Below, piece after piece: positions 11,074-21,466 of a stretch of 64,000 nucleotides of DNA (its first letter is position 1; each line of letters opens with the position of its first letter). The notes below the pieces were generated by a model that worked only from the letters and a program-made list of their open reading frames with translations, was not told the DNA's origin and ran no database searches. The translations under genes and the position numbers were made by a program. This stretch comes from Pectobacterium colocasium (GTDB taxonomy: Bacteria > Pseudomonadota > Gammaproteobacteria > Enterobacterales > Enterobacteriaceae): the NCBI RefSeq assembly GCF_020181655.1, contig NZ_CP084032.1, positions 2,852,001 to 2,916,000 on the forward strand. The letters run 5' to 3'.

Positions 11074-11405
11074 GCACAGTCTGGCATGTTTGCAGTGTAG
11101 TGGTTCACGTCAATACGGCGCAGATGGCGGCCGTCAGCGAGACGTTAGCGACCTATCCCAATGTCGAGGTGAGTGCCAGCGATAGCGATACCGGAAAAAT
11201 GGCCGTGGTGCTGGAATCAGATTCAGAAGACACGCTGTTAAAACAAATAGCGTCAATACGCGAGCTTACAGGCGTACTGGCGGTTTCGCTGGTTTATCAC
11301 CAGCTTGATGAACCGTCTTTCGATGAACAATTTTGCGATGAACAATCTTTTGCTTTCGATAAACAACCTCTTGATCAACAAGCTCAGGGTGAGGAAATAC
11401 CATGA
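11070..11405 (+). CDS. napD: NapD, Tat signal-binding chaperone for NapA, with an unusual repeat tail
   Basis: The first 80 or so residues ([45 protein letters not shown]) match NapD, the small ferredoxin-fold chaperone that binds the NapA twin-arginine signal in the cytosol. The protein is 111 residues, longer than the usual 85-90. The extra C-terminal part is a run of imperfect pentapeptides ([27 protein letters not shown]) encoded by 15-base repeats at 11307-11387. The start ATG overlaps the napF stop and the stop overlaps the napA start, so translation is probably coupled. Confidence 0.92.
   Translation: MSTVWHVCSVVVHVNTAQMAAVSETLATYPNVEVSASDSDTGKMAVVLESDSEDTLLKQIASIRELTGVLAVSLVYHQLDEPSFDEQFCDEQSFAFDKQPLDQQAQGEEIP
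11307..11387 (+). repeat. 15-base repeats inside the napD 3' end
   Basis: Five 15-base units beginning GATGAA, GATGAA, GATGAA, GATAAA and GATCAA occupy 11307-11351 and 11358-11387, interrupted by six bases (GCTTTC). They stay in frame and add an Asp/Gln-rich tail to NapD. Confidence 0.85.
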
Positions 11406-13888
11406 AACTCAGTCGACGACACTTTATGAAGGCGAACGCTGTCGCAGCGGCGGCCGCAGTCGCAGGCATCACCATACCGACTGCGGTGCGTGCCGTGACC
11501 GAACAGTCAGAGGCTATCCACTGGGATAAAGCGCCCTGCCGCTTCTGTGGCGTAGGGTGCGGTGTGCTAGTCGGGACGCAAAACGGCCGTATCGTCGCCA
11601 GTCAGGGCGATCCCGACGCGCCAGTTAACCGTGGATTAAACTGCATCAAAGGCTATTTTCTGCCAAAAATCATGTACGGGCAGGATCGCCTCACCCAGCC
11701 TTTGCTGCGCATGCGTGACGGCAAATTTGATAAAGAAGGCGAATTTACCCCGATCTCCTGGGATAAAGCGTTTGACATCATGGCGGAGAAATTCAAAACC
11801 GCCCTGAAGGAAAAAGGCCCGAACGCGATAGGCATGTTTGGCTCTGGGCAATCAACGATTTGGGAAGGCTATGCGGCCGCCAAACTGTTCAAAGCTGGCT
11901 TCCGCTCCAACAATATTGACCCCAACGCGCGCCACTGTATGGCCTCGGCAGTAGTCGGCTTCATGCGTACCTTCGGTATGGATGAACCGATGGGCTGCTA
12001 CGACGATATCGAACAAACCGATGCGTTTGTGCTGTGGGGTTCCAACATGGCGGAGATGCACCCGATTCTCTGGTCGCGCATTACCGACCGCCGCCTGTCG
12101 AACAGCAATGTGACCGTCGCCGTGCTGTCCACCTATCAGCACCGCAGTTTTGAGCTGGCGGATAACGGTATGGTGTTTACACCGCAAACCGATTTGGCCA
12201 TTCTCAACTACATCGCTAACTACATTATTCAAAACAATGCGGTGAACGAGGCCTTCTTTACCCGCCACGTGAACCTGCGCCGAGGCATGACCGATATCGG
12301 CTACGGGCTACGCCCAACGCACCCGCTGGAGAAAGCGGCGAAAAATCCGGGTTCCGATGCGTCTGAACCGATGAGTTTTGAAGAATACAAAACCTTTGTC
12401 GCCGACTATACGCTGGAAAAAACGGTCGCGCTCAGCGGCGTTCCCGCCGATCAGTTAGAAGCGCTGGCAAAACTCTATGCCGATCCGAAGAAAAAAGTGA
12501 TCTCCTACTGGACGATGGGCTTTAACCAACACACGCGCGGCGTCTGGGCGAACAATCTGATTTATAACATCCACCTGCTGACGGGCAAGATCTCTCAGCC
12601 GGGCTGCGGGCCGTTCTCATTAACCGGTCAACCTTCCGCCTGCGGCACCGCGCGTGAAGTCGGCACCTTCGCCCACCGTCTGCCTGCGGATATGGTCGTC
12701 ACCAACGAGAAACACCGTGCGACAGCGGAAAAACTGTGGCAACTCCCGACAGGCACGATTCCTGAAAAGATCGGTCTGCACGCCGTCGCACAAGATCGGG
12801 CGCTGAAGGACGGCACACTGAATGCCTACTGGGTGATGTGTAATAACAACATGCAGGCCGGCCCGAACATCAATCAGGAACGGATGCCGGGCTGGCGCGA
12901 TCCGCGCAATTTCATCGTGGTTTCTGACCCCTACCCGACCGTCAGTGCGCTGGCTGCCGATCTGATTTTACCGACGGCAATGTGGGTGGAAAAAGAAGGC
13001 GCTTACGGCAACGCCGAGCGTCGGACGCAGTTCTGGCGTCAGCAGGTTAAAGCGCCAGGCGAATCAAAATCCGATCTGTGGCAGGTGGTGAGCTTTGCCA
13101 AACGCTTCGCCGTAGAAGAAGTCTGGCCGGAAGCACTTCTGGCGCAGAAGCCGGCCTATCGCGGCAAAACGCTCTACGACGTGCTGTTTGCCAACGATGT
13201 CACTACACGCTTCCCACTCAGCGAATTAGCAGACAATCAGTTGAACGATGAATCTCGCGAATTCGGTTTTTACCTGCAAAAAGGCCTGTTTGAAGAATAC
13301 GCCGCGTTTGGCCGTGGACACGGTCACGATTTGGCGCCGTTCGATGACTACCACAAGGCTCGTGGGCTACGCTGGCCAGTCGTGGATGGTAAAGAAACCC
13401 AGTGGCGCTATAGCGAAGGGCACGATCCTTACGTGAAAGCAGGAGAAGCCTACCGTTTTTACGGTAAACCGGATGGCAAAGCGGTGATGTTCGCGCTGCC
13501 GTACGAGCCTGCCGCAGAAGCGCCGGACGACGAATACGATCTCTGGCTCTCCACCGGCCGCGTGCTGGAACACTGGCACACCGGCAGCATGACGCGCCGC
13601 GTACCGGAACTGCATCGCGCCTTCCCCGAGGCCGTGCTGTTTATGCACCCGCAGGATGCCAAAGCGCGCGATCTACGTCGCGGCGAGAAAGTCCGCATTA
13701 TCTCGCGCCGTGGTGAAGTCGTCTCGATTGTTGAGACACGTGGCCGTAATAAGCCGCCGCGTGGGCTGGTCTATATGCCGTTCTTCGATGCCGCACAGAT
13801 GACTAACGTCCTGACGCTGGATGCGACCGATCCGCTGTCGAAAGAAACGGACTTTAAGAAGTGTGCCGTCAAGCTGGCTAAGGTGTAA
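11402..13888 (+). CDS. napA: Periplasmic nitrate reductase catalytic subunit NapA
   Basis: An 828-residue molybdenum enzyme that reduces nitrate to nitrite in the periplasm. The twin-arginine signal is SRRHFMKA at residues 4-11. The [4Fe-4S] cluster cysteines are Cys46, Cys49, Cys53 and Cys81. Cys179 in NARHCMAS is the expected molybdenum ligand, distinguishing Nap from Nar. The C-terminal domain that binds the second guanine dinucleotide cofactor runs to the end ([26 protein letters not shown]). It is full length and intact. Electrons come from NapC or NapGH through NapB. Its ATG overlaps the napD stop by four bases. Confidence 0.98.
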   Translation: MKLSRRHFMKANAVAAAAAVAGITIPTAVRAVTEQSEAIHWDKAPCRFCGVGCGVLVGTQNGRIVASQGDPDAPVNRGLNCIKGYFLPKIMYGQDRLTQPLLRMRDGKFDKEGEFTPISWDKAFDIMAEKFKTALKEKGPNAIGMFGSGQSTIWEGYAAAKLFKAGFRSNNIDPNARHCMASAVVGFMRTFGMDEPMGCYDDIEQTDAFVLWGSNMAEMHPILWSRITDRRLSNSNVTVAVLSTYQHRSFELADNGMVFTPQTDLAILNYIANYIIQNNAVNEAFFTRHVNLRRGMTDIGYGLRPTHPLEKAAKNPGSDASEPMSFEEYKTFVADYTLEKTVALSGVPADQLEALAKLYADPKKKVISYWTMGFNQHTRGVWANNLIYNIHLLTGKISQPGCGPFSLTGQPSACGTAREVGTFAHRLPADMVVTNEKHRATAEKLWQLPTGTIPEKIGLHAVAQDRALKDGTLNAYWVMCNNNMQAGPNINQERMPGWRDPRNFIVVSDPYPTVSALAADLILPTAMWVEKEGAYGNAERRTQFWRQQVKAPGESKSDLWQVVSFAKRFAVEEVWPEALLAQKPAYRGKTLYDVLFANDVTTRFPLSELADNQLNDESREFGFYLQKGLFEEYAAFGRGHGHDLAPFDDYHKARGLRWPVVDGKETQWRYSEGHDPYVKAGEAYRFYGKPDGKAVMFALPYEPAAEAPDDEYDLWLSTGRVLEHWHTGSMTRRVPELHRAFPEAVLFMHPQDAKARDLRRGEKVRIISRRGEVVSIVETRGRNKPPRGLVYMPFFDAAQMTNVLTLDATDPLSKETDFKKCAVKLAKV

Positions 13889-13893
13889 CGCGC

Positions 13894-14586
13894 ATGGCAC
13901 GCCCGGAGAATACTTCACCTGCTCGCCGTCGCTTTCTGCGTGACGCCGTCCGCGCCGTTGCGGGTTTATCCGCCGCGGTGACGGTGCTTGGCATTCAGCA
14001 GCAGCGCGCTCAGGCAGACGGACTCCGACTGCGGCCACCGGGTGCACTGCCTGAAGCGGCGTTTTCCGGTGCCTGCATACACTGTGGCCAATGTGTTCAG
14101 GCCTGCCCGTATGACACGCTGAAGCTGGCGACGCTGGCCTCCGGTCCCGCTGCCGGTAGCCCTTACTTTGTCGCACGCGATATTCCGTGTGAGATGTGTG
14201 AGGACATTCCCTGCGTGGTCGCCTGCCCCAGCGGTGCCTTACAGCCGCTGGACGCCGTCGATGATGCCCGCATGGGATTAGCGGTGCTGCTCGATCAGGA
14301 GAACTGCCTGAACTATCAGGGGTTACGCTGCGATGTGTGCTATCGCGTCTGTCCTCTCATCGATAGCGCCATCACTCTGGAGCCAGAGCGCAATGCCCGA
14401 ACCGGAAAACACGCCCGTTTTCTGCCTACGGTGCATAGCGATGTCTGTACTGGCTGCGGCAAATGTGAAAAAGCCTGCGTGCTGGAACAGCCTGCGATCA
14501 AGGTGTTGCCGCGCGCGCTGGCAAAAGGCGAACTCGGACACCACTACCGTTTCAGTTGGCTGGAGGCACGCGATGGCAAATCGTAA
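13894..14586 (+). CDS. napG: Ferredoxin-type quinol dehydrogenase component NapG
   Basis: A 230-residue periplasmic iron-sulphur protein with a twin-arginine signal ([19 protein letters not shown]). Four [4Fe-4S] motifs are seen: [35 protein letters not shown] and [11 protein letters not shown]. NapG works with the membrane protein NapH to pass electrons from quinol to NapC/NapB. It starts five bases after the napA stop and overlaps napH by 14 bases. Confidence 0.95.
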   Translation: MARPENTSPARRRFLRDAVRAVAGLSAAVTVLGIQQQRAQADGLRLRPPGALPEAAFSGACIHCGQCVQACPYDTLKLATLASGPAAGSPYFVARDIPCEMCEDIPCVVACPSGALQPLDAVDDARMGLAVLLDQENCLNYQGLRCDVCYRVCPLIDSAITLEPERNARTGKHARFLPTVHSDVCTGCGKCEKACVLEQPAIKVLPRALAKGELGHHYRFSWLEARDGKS

Positions 14587-15436
14587 GCAAGACGCCGGAC
14601 GAGAAGCCCTGGCGAAAAAAGGCTGGTGGCGCAGCCACCGCTGGCTGGCATTGCGTCGTCTGACGCAGTCTCTGGTACTGCTCATGTTCCTCAGCGGTCC
14701 GCTGTTAGGGTTCTGGATCCTGCACGGTAACTACAGCGCCAGCCGCTTGTTCGACACCGTGCCACTTAGCGATCCGCTGATGGTGCTGCAAAGTCTGGCT
14801 AGCGGTCATCTGCCCGCCACACTCGCGCTGGTCGGTGCGCTGATTATTGCGCTGAGCTATGCGCTGGCAGGCAAGCGCCTGTTCTGTAGCTGGGTCTGCC
14901 CTGTTAATCCGCTCACCGATTTCGCCGCCTGGCTACGTCGTCGCTTTGGCATCACCGCCTCGGCGACGCTCCCCCGTAATCTGCGCTACCTGCTGCTGGT
15001 GCTTATTCTGGCAGGAAGTGCGTTGACGGGCGGGCTGCTGTGGGAATGGGTCAACCCGGTCTCATTGGTGGGACGCGGGCTGATTTTCGGCTTTGGCGCA
15101 GGTATTTGGCTGCTGCTGGCGCTGTTTCTGTTTGATTTGCTGGTCGTGGAACACGGCTGGTGCGGACACCTGTGCCCGACTGGCGCGCTGTACGGTGTGC
15201 TCGGCGGTAAAGGCGCGCTGGCGGTAGAAGCCACCGAGCGTGAACGCTGTACGCGCTGTATGGACTGCTTCCATGTCTGTCCAGAACCACAGGTGCTGCG
15301 CGCGCCCTTGCTCGATAAACACAGTCCGGTACAGGTCACTGACCGAGACTGCATAACATGCGGACGCTGTATTGATGTCTGCGCTGAAGACGTTTTTAAA
15401 ATAACCCTTAGATGGAAATCGGGAGCAAAGTCATGA
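14573..15436 (+). CDS. napH: Quinol dehydrogenase membrane component NapH
   Basis: A 287-residue inner-membrane protein. ATG 14573 ([13 protein letters not shown]) is the chosen start; the frame is open upstream inside napG. Four hydrophobic segments are visible ([69 protein letters not shown]). Cys motifs CSWVCP and CGHLCP flank membrane helices. Two C-terminal [4Fe-4S] motifs are [12 protein letters not shown] and [14 protein letters not shown]. Its stop overlaps the napB start (ATGA). Confidence 0.95.
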   Translation: MANRKQDAGREALAKKGWWRSHRWLALRRLTQSLVLLMFLSGPLLGFWILHGNYSASRLFDTVPLSDPLMVLQSLASGHLPATLALVGALIIALSYALAGKRLFCSWVCPVNPLTDFAAWLRRRFGITASATLPRNLRYLLLVLILAGSALTGGLLWEWVNPVSLVGRGLIFGFGAGIWLLLALFLFDLLVVEHGWCGHLCPTGALYGVLGGKGALAVEATERERCTRCMDCFHVCPEPQVLRAPLLDKHSPVQVTDRDCITCGRCIDVCAEDVFKITLRWKSGAKS

Positions 15437-15885
15437 AAAGCCTGAGAATGGGATGGTTTCGCTGGATCACCGCCCTGGCGATAATGGGCATTACAATAAT
15501 AGGTAGTGCGATAGCGACTGCACAGGTTGATTTAAGCCAATCGCCGGAAGTTGCCGCAACGCAGCCGGGCAATAGCCGGATGCCAAAGCAGCAGGAACGT
15601 ATGGCGCTCAACTATGTCAACCAGCCACCGATGATCCCGCATAGCGTGGATGGCTATCAGGTCACCCCGACCTTTAACCGCTGCCTACAGTGTCACGGCG
15701 TGGAGAATTATCGTTCCACCAGCGCCCCTCGCGTCAGCCCAACCCATTTTGTCGACAGAGACGGCAAAGTGCTGAGCAATGTCGCCCCTGCACGCCATTT
15801 CTGTCTGCAATGCCACGTGCCGCAAGCGGACAGTGCGCCAATTACCGGCAACACCTTCGCACCTTCTAAAGGCTTTGGACAGTGA
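15433..15885 (+). CDS. napB: Di-haem cytochrome c NapB
   Basis: A 150-residue periplasmic electron carrier that feeds NapA. It has an N-terminal signal (WITALAIMGITIIGSAIATAQ) and two haem-binding motifs, CLQCHGVENY and CLQCHVPQ, as expected for NapB. ATG 15433 has a GGGAGC site and overlaps the napH stop. Haem attachment would depend on the ccm genes downstream on the other strand. Confidence 0.95.
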   Translation: MKSLRMGWFRWITALAIMGITIIGSAIATAQVDLSQSPEVAATQPGNSRMPKQQERMALNYVNQPPMIPHSVDGYQVTPTFNRCLQCHGVENYRSTSAPRVSPTHFVDRDGKVLSNVAPARHFCLQCHVPQADSAPITGNTFAPSKGFGQ

Positions 15886-15893
15886 GGTTTTCT

Positions 15894-16496
15894 ATGAAAC
15901 AACCAGGAAAAGCAGGACGGTTGTTGCGCCAGCTGTGGCAATGGTGGCGCCGCCCGAGCCGGCTGGCGCTGGGCACGTTGCTCATTATCGGCTTCGCGGG
16001 CGGTATTTTCTTTCTGGCAACGTCCCAGAAAGGCATGGAGATGAGTAACAGCGAGGCGTTCTGCATCAGCTGTCATGAAATGCGCAATACCGTCTATCAG
16101 GAATATATGGAAACCGCGCACTACAGCAACCGCAGCGGCGTGCGTGCCACCTGCCCAGACTGCCACGTTCCGCATGAGTTTGTGCCCAAAATGGTACGTA
16201 AAATTCAGGCCAGTAAAGAGCTGTACGGTAAAATAATGGGCACCATCGATACGCCACAAAAATTTGAAGCACATCGGCTGACGATGGCGCAAAACGAATG
16301 GCGGCGCATGAAAAATAACAATTCTCAGGAATGCCGCAACTGCCACAACGTTGACTATATGGACTTTTCAGGGCAAAAAACGGTCGCAGCGGAGAAACAC
16401 AGCGAAGCGATAAAACTCGGTCAAACCTGTATCGATTGCCACAAAGGCATCGCCCACAAACTACCGGACATGCACGGCGTCAAAAGCGGGTTATAA
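15894..16496 (+). CDS. napC: Tetra-haem membrane cytochrome c NapC
   Basis: A 200-residue NapC/NirT-family quinol dehydrogenase anchored by one N-terminal helix (ALGTLLIIGFAGGIFFLA). It has four CXXCH motifs: CISCHE, CPDCHV, CRNCHN and CIDCHK. It passes electrons from menaquinol to NapB. ATG 15894 with GAGGT upstream is chosen over a GTG 12 bases earlier that overlaps the napB stop. It is the last gene of the nap operon. Confidence 0.96.
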   Translation: MKQPGKAGRLLRQLWQWWRRPSRLALGTLLIIGFAGGIFFLATSQKGMEMSNSEAFCISCHEMRNTVYQEYMETAHYSNRSGVRATCPDCHVPHEFVPKMVRKIQASKELYGKIMGTIDTPQKFEAHRLTMAQNEWRRMKNNNSQECRNCHNVDYMDFSGQKTVAAEKHSEAIKLGQTCIDCHKGIAHKLPDMHGVKSGL

Positions 16497-16518
16497 CCCA
16501 CCCCCCTTCGTCACACTC

Positions 16519-16545
16519 GGGACGGCGTATGCCGTCCTATCGTTT
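16519..16545 (+). terminator. Possible nap operon terminator
   Basis: GGACGGC-GTAT-GCCGTCC (16520-16537) forms a perfect seven-pair hairpin 23 bases after napC. The following bases TATCGTTTC are only weakly T-rich. Confidence 0.45.
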
Positions 16546-16557
16546 CTGACAAAGGCC

Positions 16558-16668
16558 GTCGAGCGGGAGTAACGGATAGATCGTAAAGACGCTGTGAATA
16601 CATCCATGTACGCTCGGCTTGCGCCATCCATGGCGCAAACGCTTTACTCTTCTATTCCGTTACTCCCG
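16558..16668. repeat. Imperfect palindromic repeat, full copy
   Basis: The arms CGGGAGTAACGGA (16564-16576) and TCCGTTACTCCCG (16656-16668) are exact inverted copies, and the pairing continues imperfectly inwards. The middle holds a second palindrome, GCGCCAT-CC-ATGGCGC (16621-16636). Bases 16558-16605 match 62233-62280 at 44 of 48 positions. It looks like a dispersed, MITE-like or REP-like element; I do not know a name for it. Confidence 0.75.
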
Positions 16669-16828
16669 TTTTCATTCTGCAAATAGAACGGTATAAGGAC
16701 GGCACCCCCTTCAACATGAAGGCCGTCCACAGCAATCCTCCGTGCAGGCGGAGTAATCCCTTCACAAATAAAGATGTGCTACGTTCAGTCTTTTGATTTT
16801 ATGGGGTTGGCTCGCGTAAAAAAATCGC

Positions 16829-17035
16829 GCAGAGGTGTACATGACCGCCGGATGAGCGGCATGGACGCCGCGAAAGCCTGCGCCGCGTCGGGAGCGCGTC
16901 GCAGGCGGTCCGAACAGTGGGCATGAACACCGAAGGCACCGCGAAGCGGCGCGATTTACCGCGAAAAGCCAGGGGTCACGGGGCGACGGCAACTGAGCCG
17001 CCCCGTGTCGGGCGCGTGCAACGCGAGTTGCAGAG
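16829..17035 (+). repeat. GC-rich structured repeat, copy A
   Basis: About 205 bases of GC-rich sequence that align along their length with the reverse complement of 62371-62567. Shared blocks include GAGCGGCA-GGACGCCGCGAAAGCC, GGGAGCGCGTC, CGCGAAAAGCC-GGGGTCA and GTCGGGCGCGTGC. A hairpin CACGGGGCG/CGCCCCGTG lies at 16977-17007 and a second, GCAA/TTGC, at 17017-17032. Both keep pairing in the other copy by paired base changes. No open frame is conserved. Confidence 0.75.
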
Positions 17036-17110
17036 AATGCCCCTTCTTAATGCGCACGAAACCTTCGTCGTAACAATAGAAACAGCAAGCACTGTAACAA
17101 CAGAAACAAC

Positions 17111-17136
17111 AAAAGGGCGATAGATATCGCCCTTTT
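17111..17136. terminator. Bidirectional terminator between nap and ccm
   Basis: AAAAGGGCGATA-GA-TATCGCCCTTTT is a perfect palindrome with A and T runs on both sides. It sits 21 bases after the ccmI stop (minus strand) and can also stop transcription coming from the nap side. Confidence 0.85.
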
Positions 17137-17156
17137 ACTATTTAGATGAAGATAAC

Positions 17157-18026
17157 TTACTTGCCGGTGGTTGCCTGAACCGACAGTGACGCTTTCGCCT
17201 GCCCGACGCTGCGTTCGATAACCGCACGGCGCGTGTCGTTTTGCGGTAATAGCTTCAACATCGCTTCCCAGGCGTTAATCGCATCCTGATAGCGCTGGGC
17301 TTCATAAGCATTGAAAGCCAGCAGGCTCAGCACGCGGACATTGGTCGAACCGGAATTCATCAACTCACGCAACATGTCACCACCGCGCTGGCTATCACGC
17401 GGATCGGTGGAGCGCGACAGCAGATCGGCATAATCCAGTGCCAGATCCGTATTTTTCGGATCGAGCTGGAACGCCCTGGCAAACGCCTGCACGGACATGT
17501 CGTAGTTGTTCAGTAATCCCGCAATGCACCCCAACATCCACCAGTCTTGTGGATTGTCTGGCTGGGCTTCCAGTTGACTACGCAGCCCCAAACCGAGACG
17601 TGCGACCTCTTCAAGAGTCAGCGGTTCAGCGTCCGGATCTAATGCTCGCTTCATCAGATCCGGCGTTAACGCAACAATCTGCTGCAATTCCTGTACGCGA
17701 TTAACCGCCGAGGTTTTCCAAAATACGCCGAGGCTGACCATAACCAGCAACAGCATGCCCGGCAGCAAAATCCAGCGGTTTAGCGGACGCTGCTGTGCCT
17801 TCGCGCCGTCGGGAATATCCTGCAATAGCGTATGCTGGAGTTCTTCAACCAGTTGAGCGCGCTCCTGCTCATTGGCCACATCCGCAGTCAGCTCACGCAG
17901 ACGGTCGCGATACAGCGCCTGATTGATCGCATCGCGATCGTATTCGCCCCGTGACGACCACGGTGCAAGCAGTAGCGCAGAAAGCGCCATCAGCGAGAGC
18001 ACAATGGTTGCAGTCAGTAGCATCAT
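17157..18026 (-). CDS. ccmI: Cytochrome c maturation protein CcmI
   Basis: A 289-residue membrane protein. An N-terminal helix (LLTATIVLSLMALSALLLAPW) is followed by a cytosolic stretch (REYDRDAINQALYRDRLREL), a second helix (WILLPGMLLLVMVSLGVFW), and a periplasmic TPR domain. It presents apocytochrome to the CcmF/CcmH haem ligation complex. In E. coli this region is fused to CcmH; here it is a separate gene whose ATG overlaps the ccmH stop. It is last in the ccm operon. Confidence 0.92.
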   Translation of the reverse strand: MMLLTATIVLSLMALSALLLAPWSSRGEYDRDAINQALYRDRLRELTADVANEQERAQLVEELQHTLLQDIPDGAKAQQRPLNRWILLPGMLLLVMVSLGVFWKTSAVNRVQELQQIVALTPDLMKRALDPDAEPLTLEEVARLGLGLRSQLEAQPDNPQDWWMLGCIAGLLNNYDMSVQAFARAFQLDPKNTDLALDYADLLSRSTDPRDSQRGGDMLRELMNSGSTNVRVLSLLAFNAYEAQRYQDAINAWEAMLKLLPQNDTRRAVIERSVGQAKASLSVQATTGK

Positions 18027-18481
18027 TCCGATTTCTCCTCACGTCCCAACAGCGTCTGCAAGCGCTTTTTATCCTGTTCGCTCATGGGTTCTTTGGCGCT
18101 TCGGATGCGGTGTGCACGCCGAATAATCATCCACGCCCCCGCAGCCAGAAACAGCGCAGGCAGCAGCCATAGCAGGATAGTGAAAGGCGTGATCGGCGGT
18201 TCATACGTCACAAAGTAACCGTAGCGATCCACCATATAATCGACAACCTGCTCTTTCGTTTGCCCCTGTTGCATCAGCTCATACACTTTCTGCCGCATAT
18301 CCGAGGCAATCATCGAATTGGAATCGGCAATGCTGTTGTTTTGGCATTTCGGGCAGCGCAGTTGCATGGTTAATTCACGAAACTGTTGCTCCTGCGTGTC
18401 GTTGTCAAAACGCAGTACCTCGGAGGACGCCAGTACGCTGAACGACAGCAGCAATGCACCAAGGAAACTCAGCACTTTCAT
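18023..18481 (-). CDS. ccmH: Apocytochrome c thioredoxin-like protein CcmH (short form)
   Basis: A 152-residue exported protein with a signal peptide and the redox motif LRCPKCQ (Cys43, Cys46), which reduces apocytochrome CXXCH thiols before haem attachment. A C-terminal membrane helix (FTILLWLLPALFLAAGAWMII) anchors it. The frame extends upstream into ccmG, but ATG 18481 (MKVLSFLGALLLSF) gives the signal peptide. It corresponds to the N-terminal half of E. coli CcmH and is followed directly by ccmI. Confidence 0.93.
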   Translation of the reverse strand: MKVLSFLGALLLSFSVLASSEVLRFDNDTQEQQFRELTMQLRCPKCQNNSIADSNSMIASDMRQKVYELMQQGQTKEQVVDYMVDRYGYFVTYEPPITPFTILLWLLPALFLAAGAWMIIRRAHRIRSAKEPMSEQDKKRLQTLLGREEKSE

Positions 18482-19035
18482 GCGCCCCCCTCCTTGCTGT
18501 ATTTCTCCCACAGCGGTTGCAGCGTTTCTTGCCACACCTGCATGTTGAGATCGCCTGCGTGGCGATAGCGAATGATGCCTTTCCCGTCGATCAGGAAGGT
18601 TTCCGGTGCGCCGTACACGCCCAAATCCAGCCCCAGCATGCCATCACCATCAAACAGGCTCATTGCATAGGGGTTGCCTAGCGTCTTCAACCACTCCACC
18701 GCTTTGGGGCGTTCATCTTTATAATTCATGCCTACGACGCGAATCCCCTGCGCCGCCAGCGTGTTGAGAAATTGATGCTCGGCACGGCACGTCGGGCACC
18801 AGGTCGCCCAGACGTTCAGCAGCAGCGGTTTGCCATCGCTCAGTTCAGATTGGTTATAGACCTTTCCCGGTTGATCCAGCGATTCAAGACGAAATGCGGG
18901 AATCGGTTTACCAATCAGAGCCGACTCCAGCCTCATCGGATCGTCACCGTCGCTGTTGCGCACCAGTTGCCACAGCAAGGCCACCGCCAGCAGTAAAAAC
19001 AGGACGAGCGGGATTAACAAGATTTTGCGGCTCAT
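18478..19035 (-). CDS. ccmG: Thiol:disulfide interchange protein CcmG/DsbE
   Basis: A 185-residue membrane-tethered thioredoxin-fold protein. The anchor is LLIPLVLFLLLAVALLWQLV. The active site is NVWATWCPTCRAEH with Cys80 and Cys83. The CcmG-type GVYGAPETFLIDGKG segment with the cis-proline region is present. It keeps CcmH and apocytochrome thiols reduced in the periplasm. It overlaps ccmF and ccmH by four bases each. Confidence 0.96.
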   Translation of the reverse strand: MSRKILLIPLVLFLLLAVALLWQLVRNSDGDDPMRLESALIGKPIPAFRLESLDQPGKVYNQSELSDGKPLLLNVWATWCPTCRAEHQFLNTLAAQGIRVVGMNYKDERPKAVEWLKTLGNPYAMSLFDGDGMLGLDLGVYGAPETFLIDGKGIIRYRHAGDLNMQVWQETLQPLWEKYSKEGGA

Positions 19036-20987
19036 GATGATGCCTCCCTAACAGCGCGGCGCAGGCGATAGCGCGGATCGAACATACACAGGATGCCGCC
19101 TAACGCCATCAGCGCGCCGCCGTACCAAATCCAGCGGACAAAGGGTTTGTAATACAGCCGTATCGCCCAGCTCCCGTCATCCAGCTTTTCACTCAAGGCG
19201 GCGTAAAGATCGCGCGTCACACCCGCATCAATGGCGGCTTCCGTCATGATCGCGCCGCTGGTGTTGTAAAAGCGTTTTTCCGCCTTCAGTGTCGCTTCCG
19301 GTTTGCCGTTGTGCGTCACCTCAATCGTTCCTTTAGCGCTTTGCCAGTTCGGCCCCACGACATCACGCACGCCTTGAAACGTAAAACGGTAATCGTGGAT
19401 CTGAATACTGTCGCCCACCCGCATCCGCACATCCCGCTCAACGCTATAATTCTGGCTAAAGGCGATCCCGACGACCGTCACCGCCAGCCCAATATGACCA
19501 CACACCATGCCCCACTGGCTCAGTGAGAGCGTGGTCAAACCGCGCAGCAGACCATGACGACGGGTGGAACTGGTATGCAGCTCGAACACCGTTAAAAAGA
19601 ACACCCACAGCGCCATCGACAGACCAACCACCGTCATGGCAACAAGGGAATCCTGTAACAGCCACGGCAGCAGCAGCGACAGCGCGGCGGTCACGGCCAG
19701 TGCAATCAGCAGCAGCTTACGCAGCTTCTGCGGCTCATCGCGCCGCCAACGAACCAGCGGCCCTACGCCCAGCAGTAAGGCAAACGGTGCCATTAACAGG
19801 GTAAACATGGTGTTGAAGAACGGTGCACCAATCGAGATGCTGCCTAAACCCAACTGCTTATGCACCAGCGGCAGCAGCGTTCCCAGCAGTACCACAAGCG
19901 TGGCCGCAATCAGGATCAGGTTATTGCCGAGCAGGAAAGTCTCACGCGACCAGAGCGAGTTCGTTACCCGCGCCCGTACCCGGTTGCCTTTGATGGCAAA
20001 CAGCAGCAAAGAACCGCCGATGACAATGACCAGAAACGCGAGAATAAACATGCCGCGCGCCGGATCGGAGGCAAACGCGTGCACCGATACCAATACGCCG
20101 GAACGTACCAGAAACGTCCCCAGCAGGCAGAGCGAGAACGCGCCGATAGCCAGCAGTACCGTCCAGGCCTTGAAGCTGCCGCGCTTTTCGGTGACTGACA
20201 GCGAGTGCAACAGCGCTGTGCCCACCAGCCACGGCATCAATGACGCATTCTCTACCGGATCCCAGAACCACCAGCCGCCCCAGCCGAGCTCGTAATAGGC
20301 CCAGCCCGAACCGAGTACGATACCCAACGTCAGGAACGACCAGGCGGCCTGCGTCCACGGTCGCGACCAGCGTGCCCATGCGCTGTCCAGTCGCTCAGCC
20401 AGCAGCGAAGCGACGGCAAACGCAAACGCCACGGAAAACCCGACATAGCCCATGTAGAGCAAGGGAGGGTGGAAGATTAACCCGACATCCTGCAACAGCG
20501 GGTTGAGATCGCGCCCGTCAATAGGGTAGTCCGGCAGCGTACGCGTAAAGGGATTCGACGTCAGTATGATGAACAGCAAGAAGCCGACATTTATCATTCC
20601 CATGACAGCCAGCACGCGCGCGACCGCATCCAACGACATTCCCCGGCTGAATACCGCCACGGCGAAGGTCCAGCCGCTCATCAGCAGCACCCAGAGCAGC
20701 AGCGACCCTTCATGTGCCCCCCACGCTGCCGCCACGCGATACCATACCGGTAACGCGCGGTTCGAGTTGTTAGCCACGTAGAGGACGGTGAAATCATTAA
20801 TCACCAGCGCATGCACCAACACGAGGAAAGACGCCAAAATACAGGCAAACAGCGCCCAGGCAAGCGGACGCGCCAAGGCCATCAGGCGGGTATCCTGACG
20901 CGATGCGCCCCACAGCGGATACACGCTAAGCAACAGCGCGACACCCAGCGCCAGACAGAGCAGATAATTGCCCACTTCAGGCATCAT
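19032..20987 (-). CDS. ccmF: Haem lyase CcmF
   Basis: A 651-residue polytopic inner-membrane protein that attaches haem to apocytochrome c. The WWD motif is seen as [21 protein letters not shown]. Conserved histidines occur in [12 protein letters not shown] and [14 protein letters not shown], matching known haem-ligand regions. A second CcmF-like gene, nrfE, lies in the nrf operon and is more divergent. Four-base overlaps on both sides indicate an operon. Confidence 0.97.
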   Translation of the reverse strand: MMPEVGNYLLCLALGVALLLSVYPLWGASRQDTRLMALARPLAWALFACILASFLVLVHALVINDFTVLYVANNSNRALPVWYRVAAAWGAHEGSLLLWVLLMSGWTFAVAVFSRGMSLDAVARVLAVMGMINVGFLLFIILTSNPFTRTLPDYPIDGRDLNPLLQDVGLIFHPPLLYMGYVGFSVAFAFAVASLLAERLDSAWARWSRPWTQAAWSFLTLGIVLGSGWAYYELGWGGWWFWDPVENASLMPWLVGTALLHSLSVTEKRGSFKAWTVLLAIGAFSLCLLGTFLVRSGVLVSVHAFASDPARGMFILAFLVIVIGGSLLLFAIKGNRVRARVTNSLWSRETFLLGNNLILIAATLVVLLGTLLPLVHKQLGLGSISIGAPFFNTMFTLLMAPFALLLGVGPLVRWRRDEPQKLRKLLLIALAVTAALSLLLPWLLQDSLVAMTVVGLSMALWVFFLTVFELHTSSTRRHGLLRGLTTLSLSQWGMVCGHIGLAVTVVGIAFSQNYSVERDVRMRVGDSIQIHDYRFTFQGVRDVVGPNWQSAKGTIEVTHNGKPEATLKAEKRFYNTSGAIMTEAAIDAGVTRDLYAALSEKLDDGSWAIRLYYKPFVRWIWYGGALMALGGILCMFDPRYRLRRAVREASS

Positions 20988-21466
20988 AACCGTTTACCCT
21001 CAGTGGTCGCCGCCGGCGCATGACCGTGCTGTCCTTCCATCGCCGCTTTAATTTCCGGTGGCGTGTAGTTTTCATCATGTCGGGCCAGCACTTCTTTCGC
21101 CATAATATGATCGTCGGTGTCCAGAATGCCCTGCGCCACCACCCCTTGCCCCTCGCGGAACAGATCTGGCAGCATCCCGTTATAAGTCACATCCACTGAA
21201 CCCTGCGCATCATAAACGGTGAAGCGGACTTCCAGACTTTGGCTGTCGCGGTGCACACTGCCTGGCATCACCATGCCGCCGACGCGCAAGCGCTGCCCGA
21301 TCGCCGGTTTTTCCTGCGTTTCGTTCTTGCCGTAAAGAATTTCGCTGGGCGTATAAAAGAGGTCAATATTTGAACTCAGCGCATAGAGCGTCAACGCAAT
21401 CGTCAACACCGCGCCACAAATGACGGCCAAAATGGCATAGAGGCGGGTTTTACGCGGGGCACTCAT
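20984..21466 (-). CDS. ccmE: Haem chaperone CcmE
   Basis: A 160-residue periplasmic protein with one N-terminal anchor helix ([22 protein letters not shown]). The covalent haem-binding motif is [11 protein letters not shown] with His130. It receives haem from CcmC and hands it to CcmF. Confidence 0.97.
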   Translation of the reverse strand: MSAPRKTRLYAILAVICGAVLTIALTLYALSSNIDLFYTPSEILYGKNETQEKPAIGQRLRVGGMVMPGSVHRDSQSLEVRFTVYDAQGSVDVTYNGMLPDLFREGQGVVAQGILDTDDHIMAKEVLARHDENYTPPEIKAAMEGQHGHAPAATTEGKRL

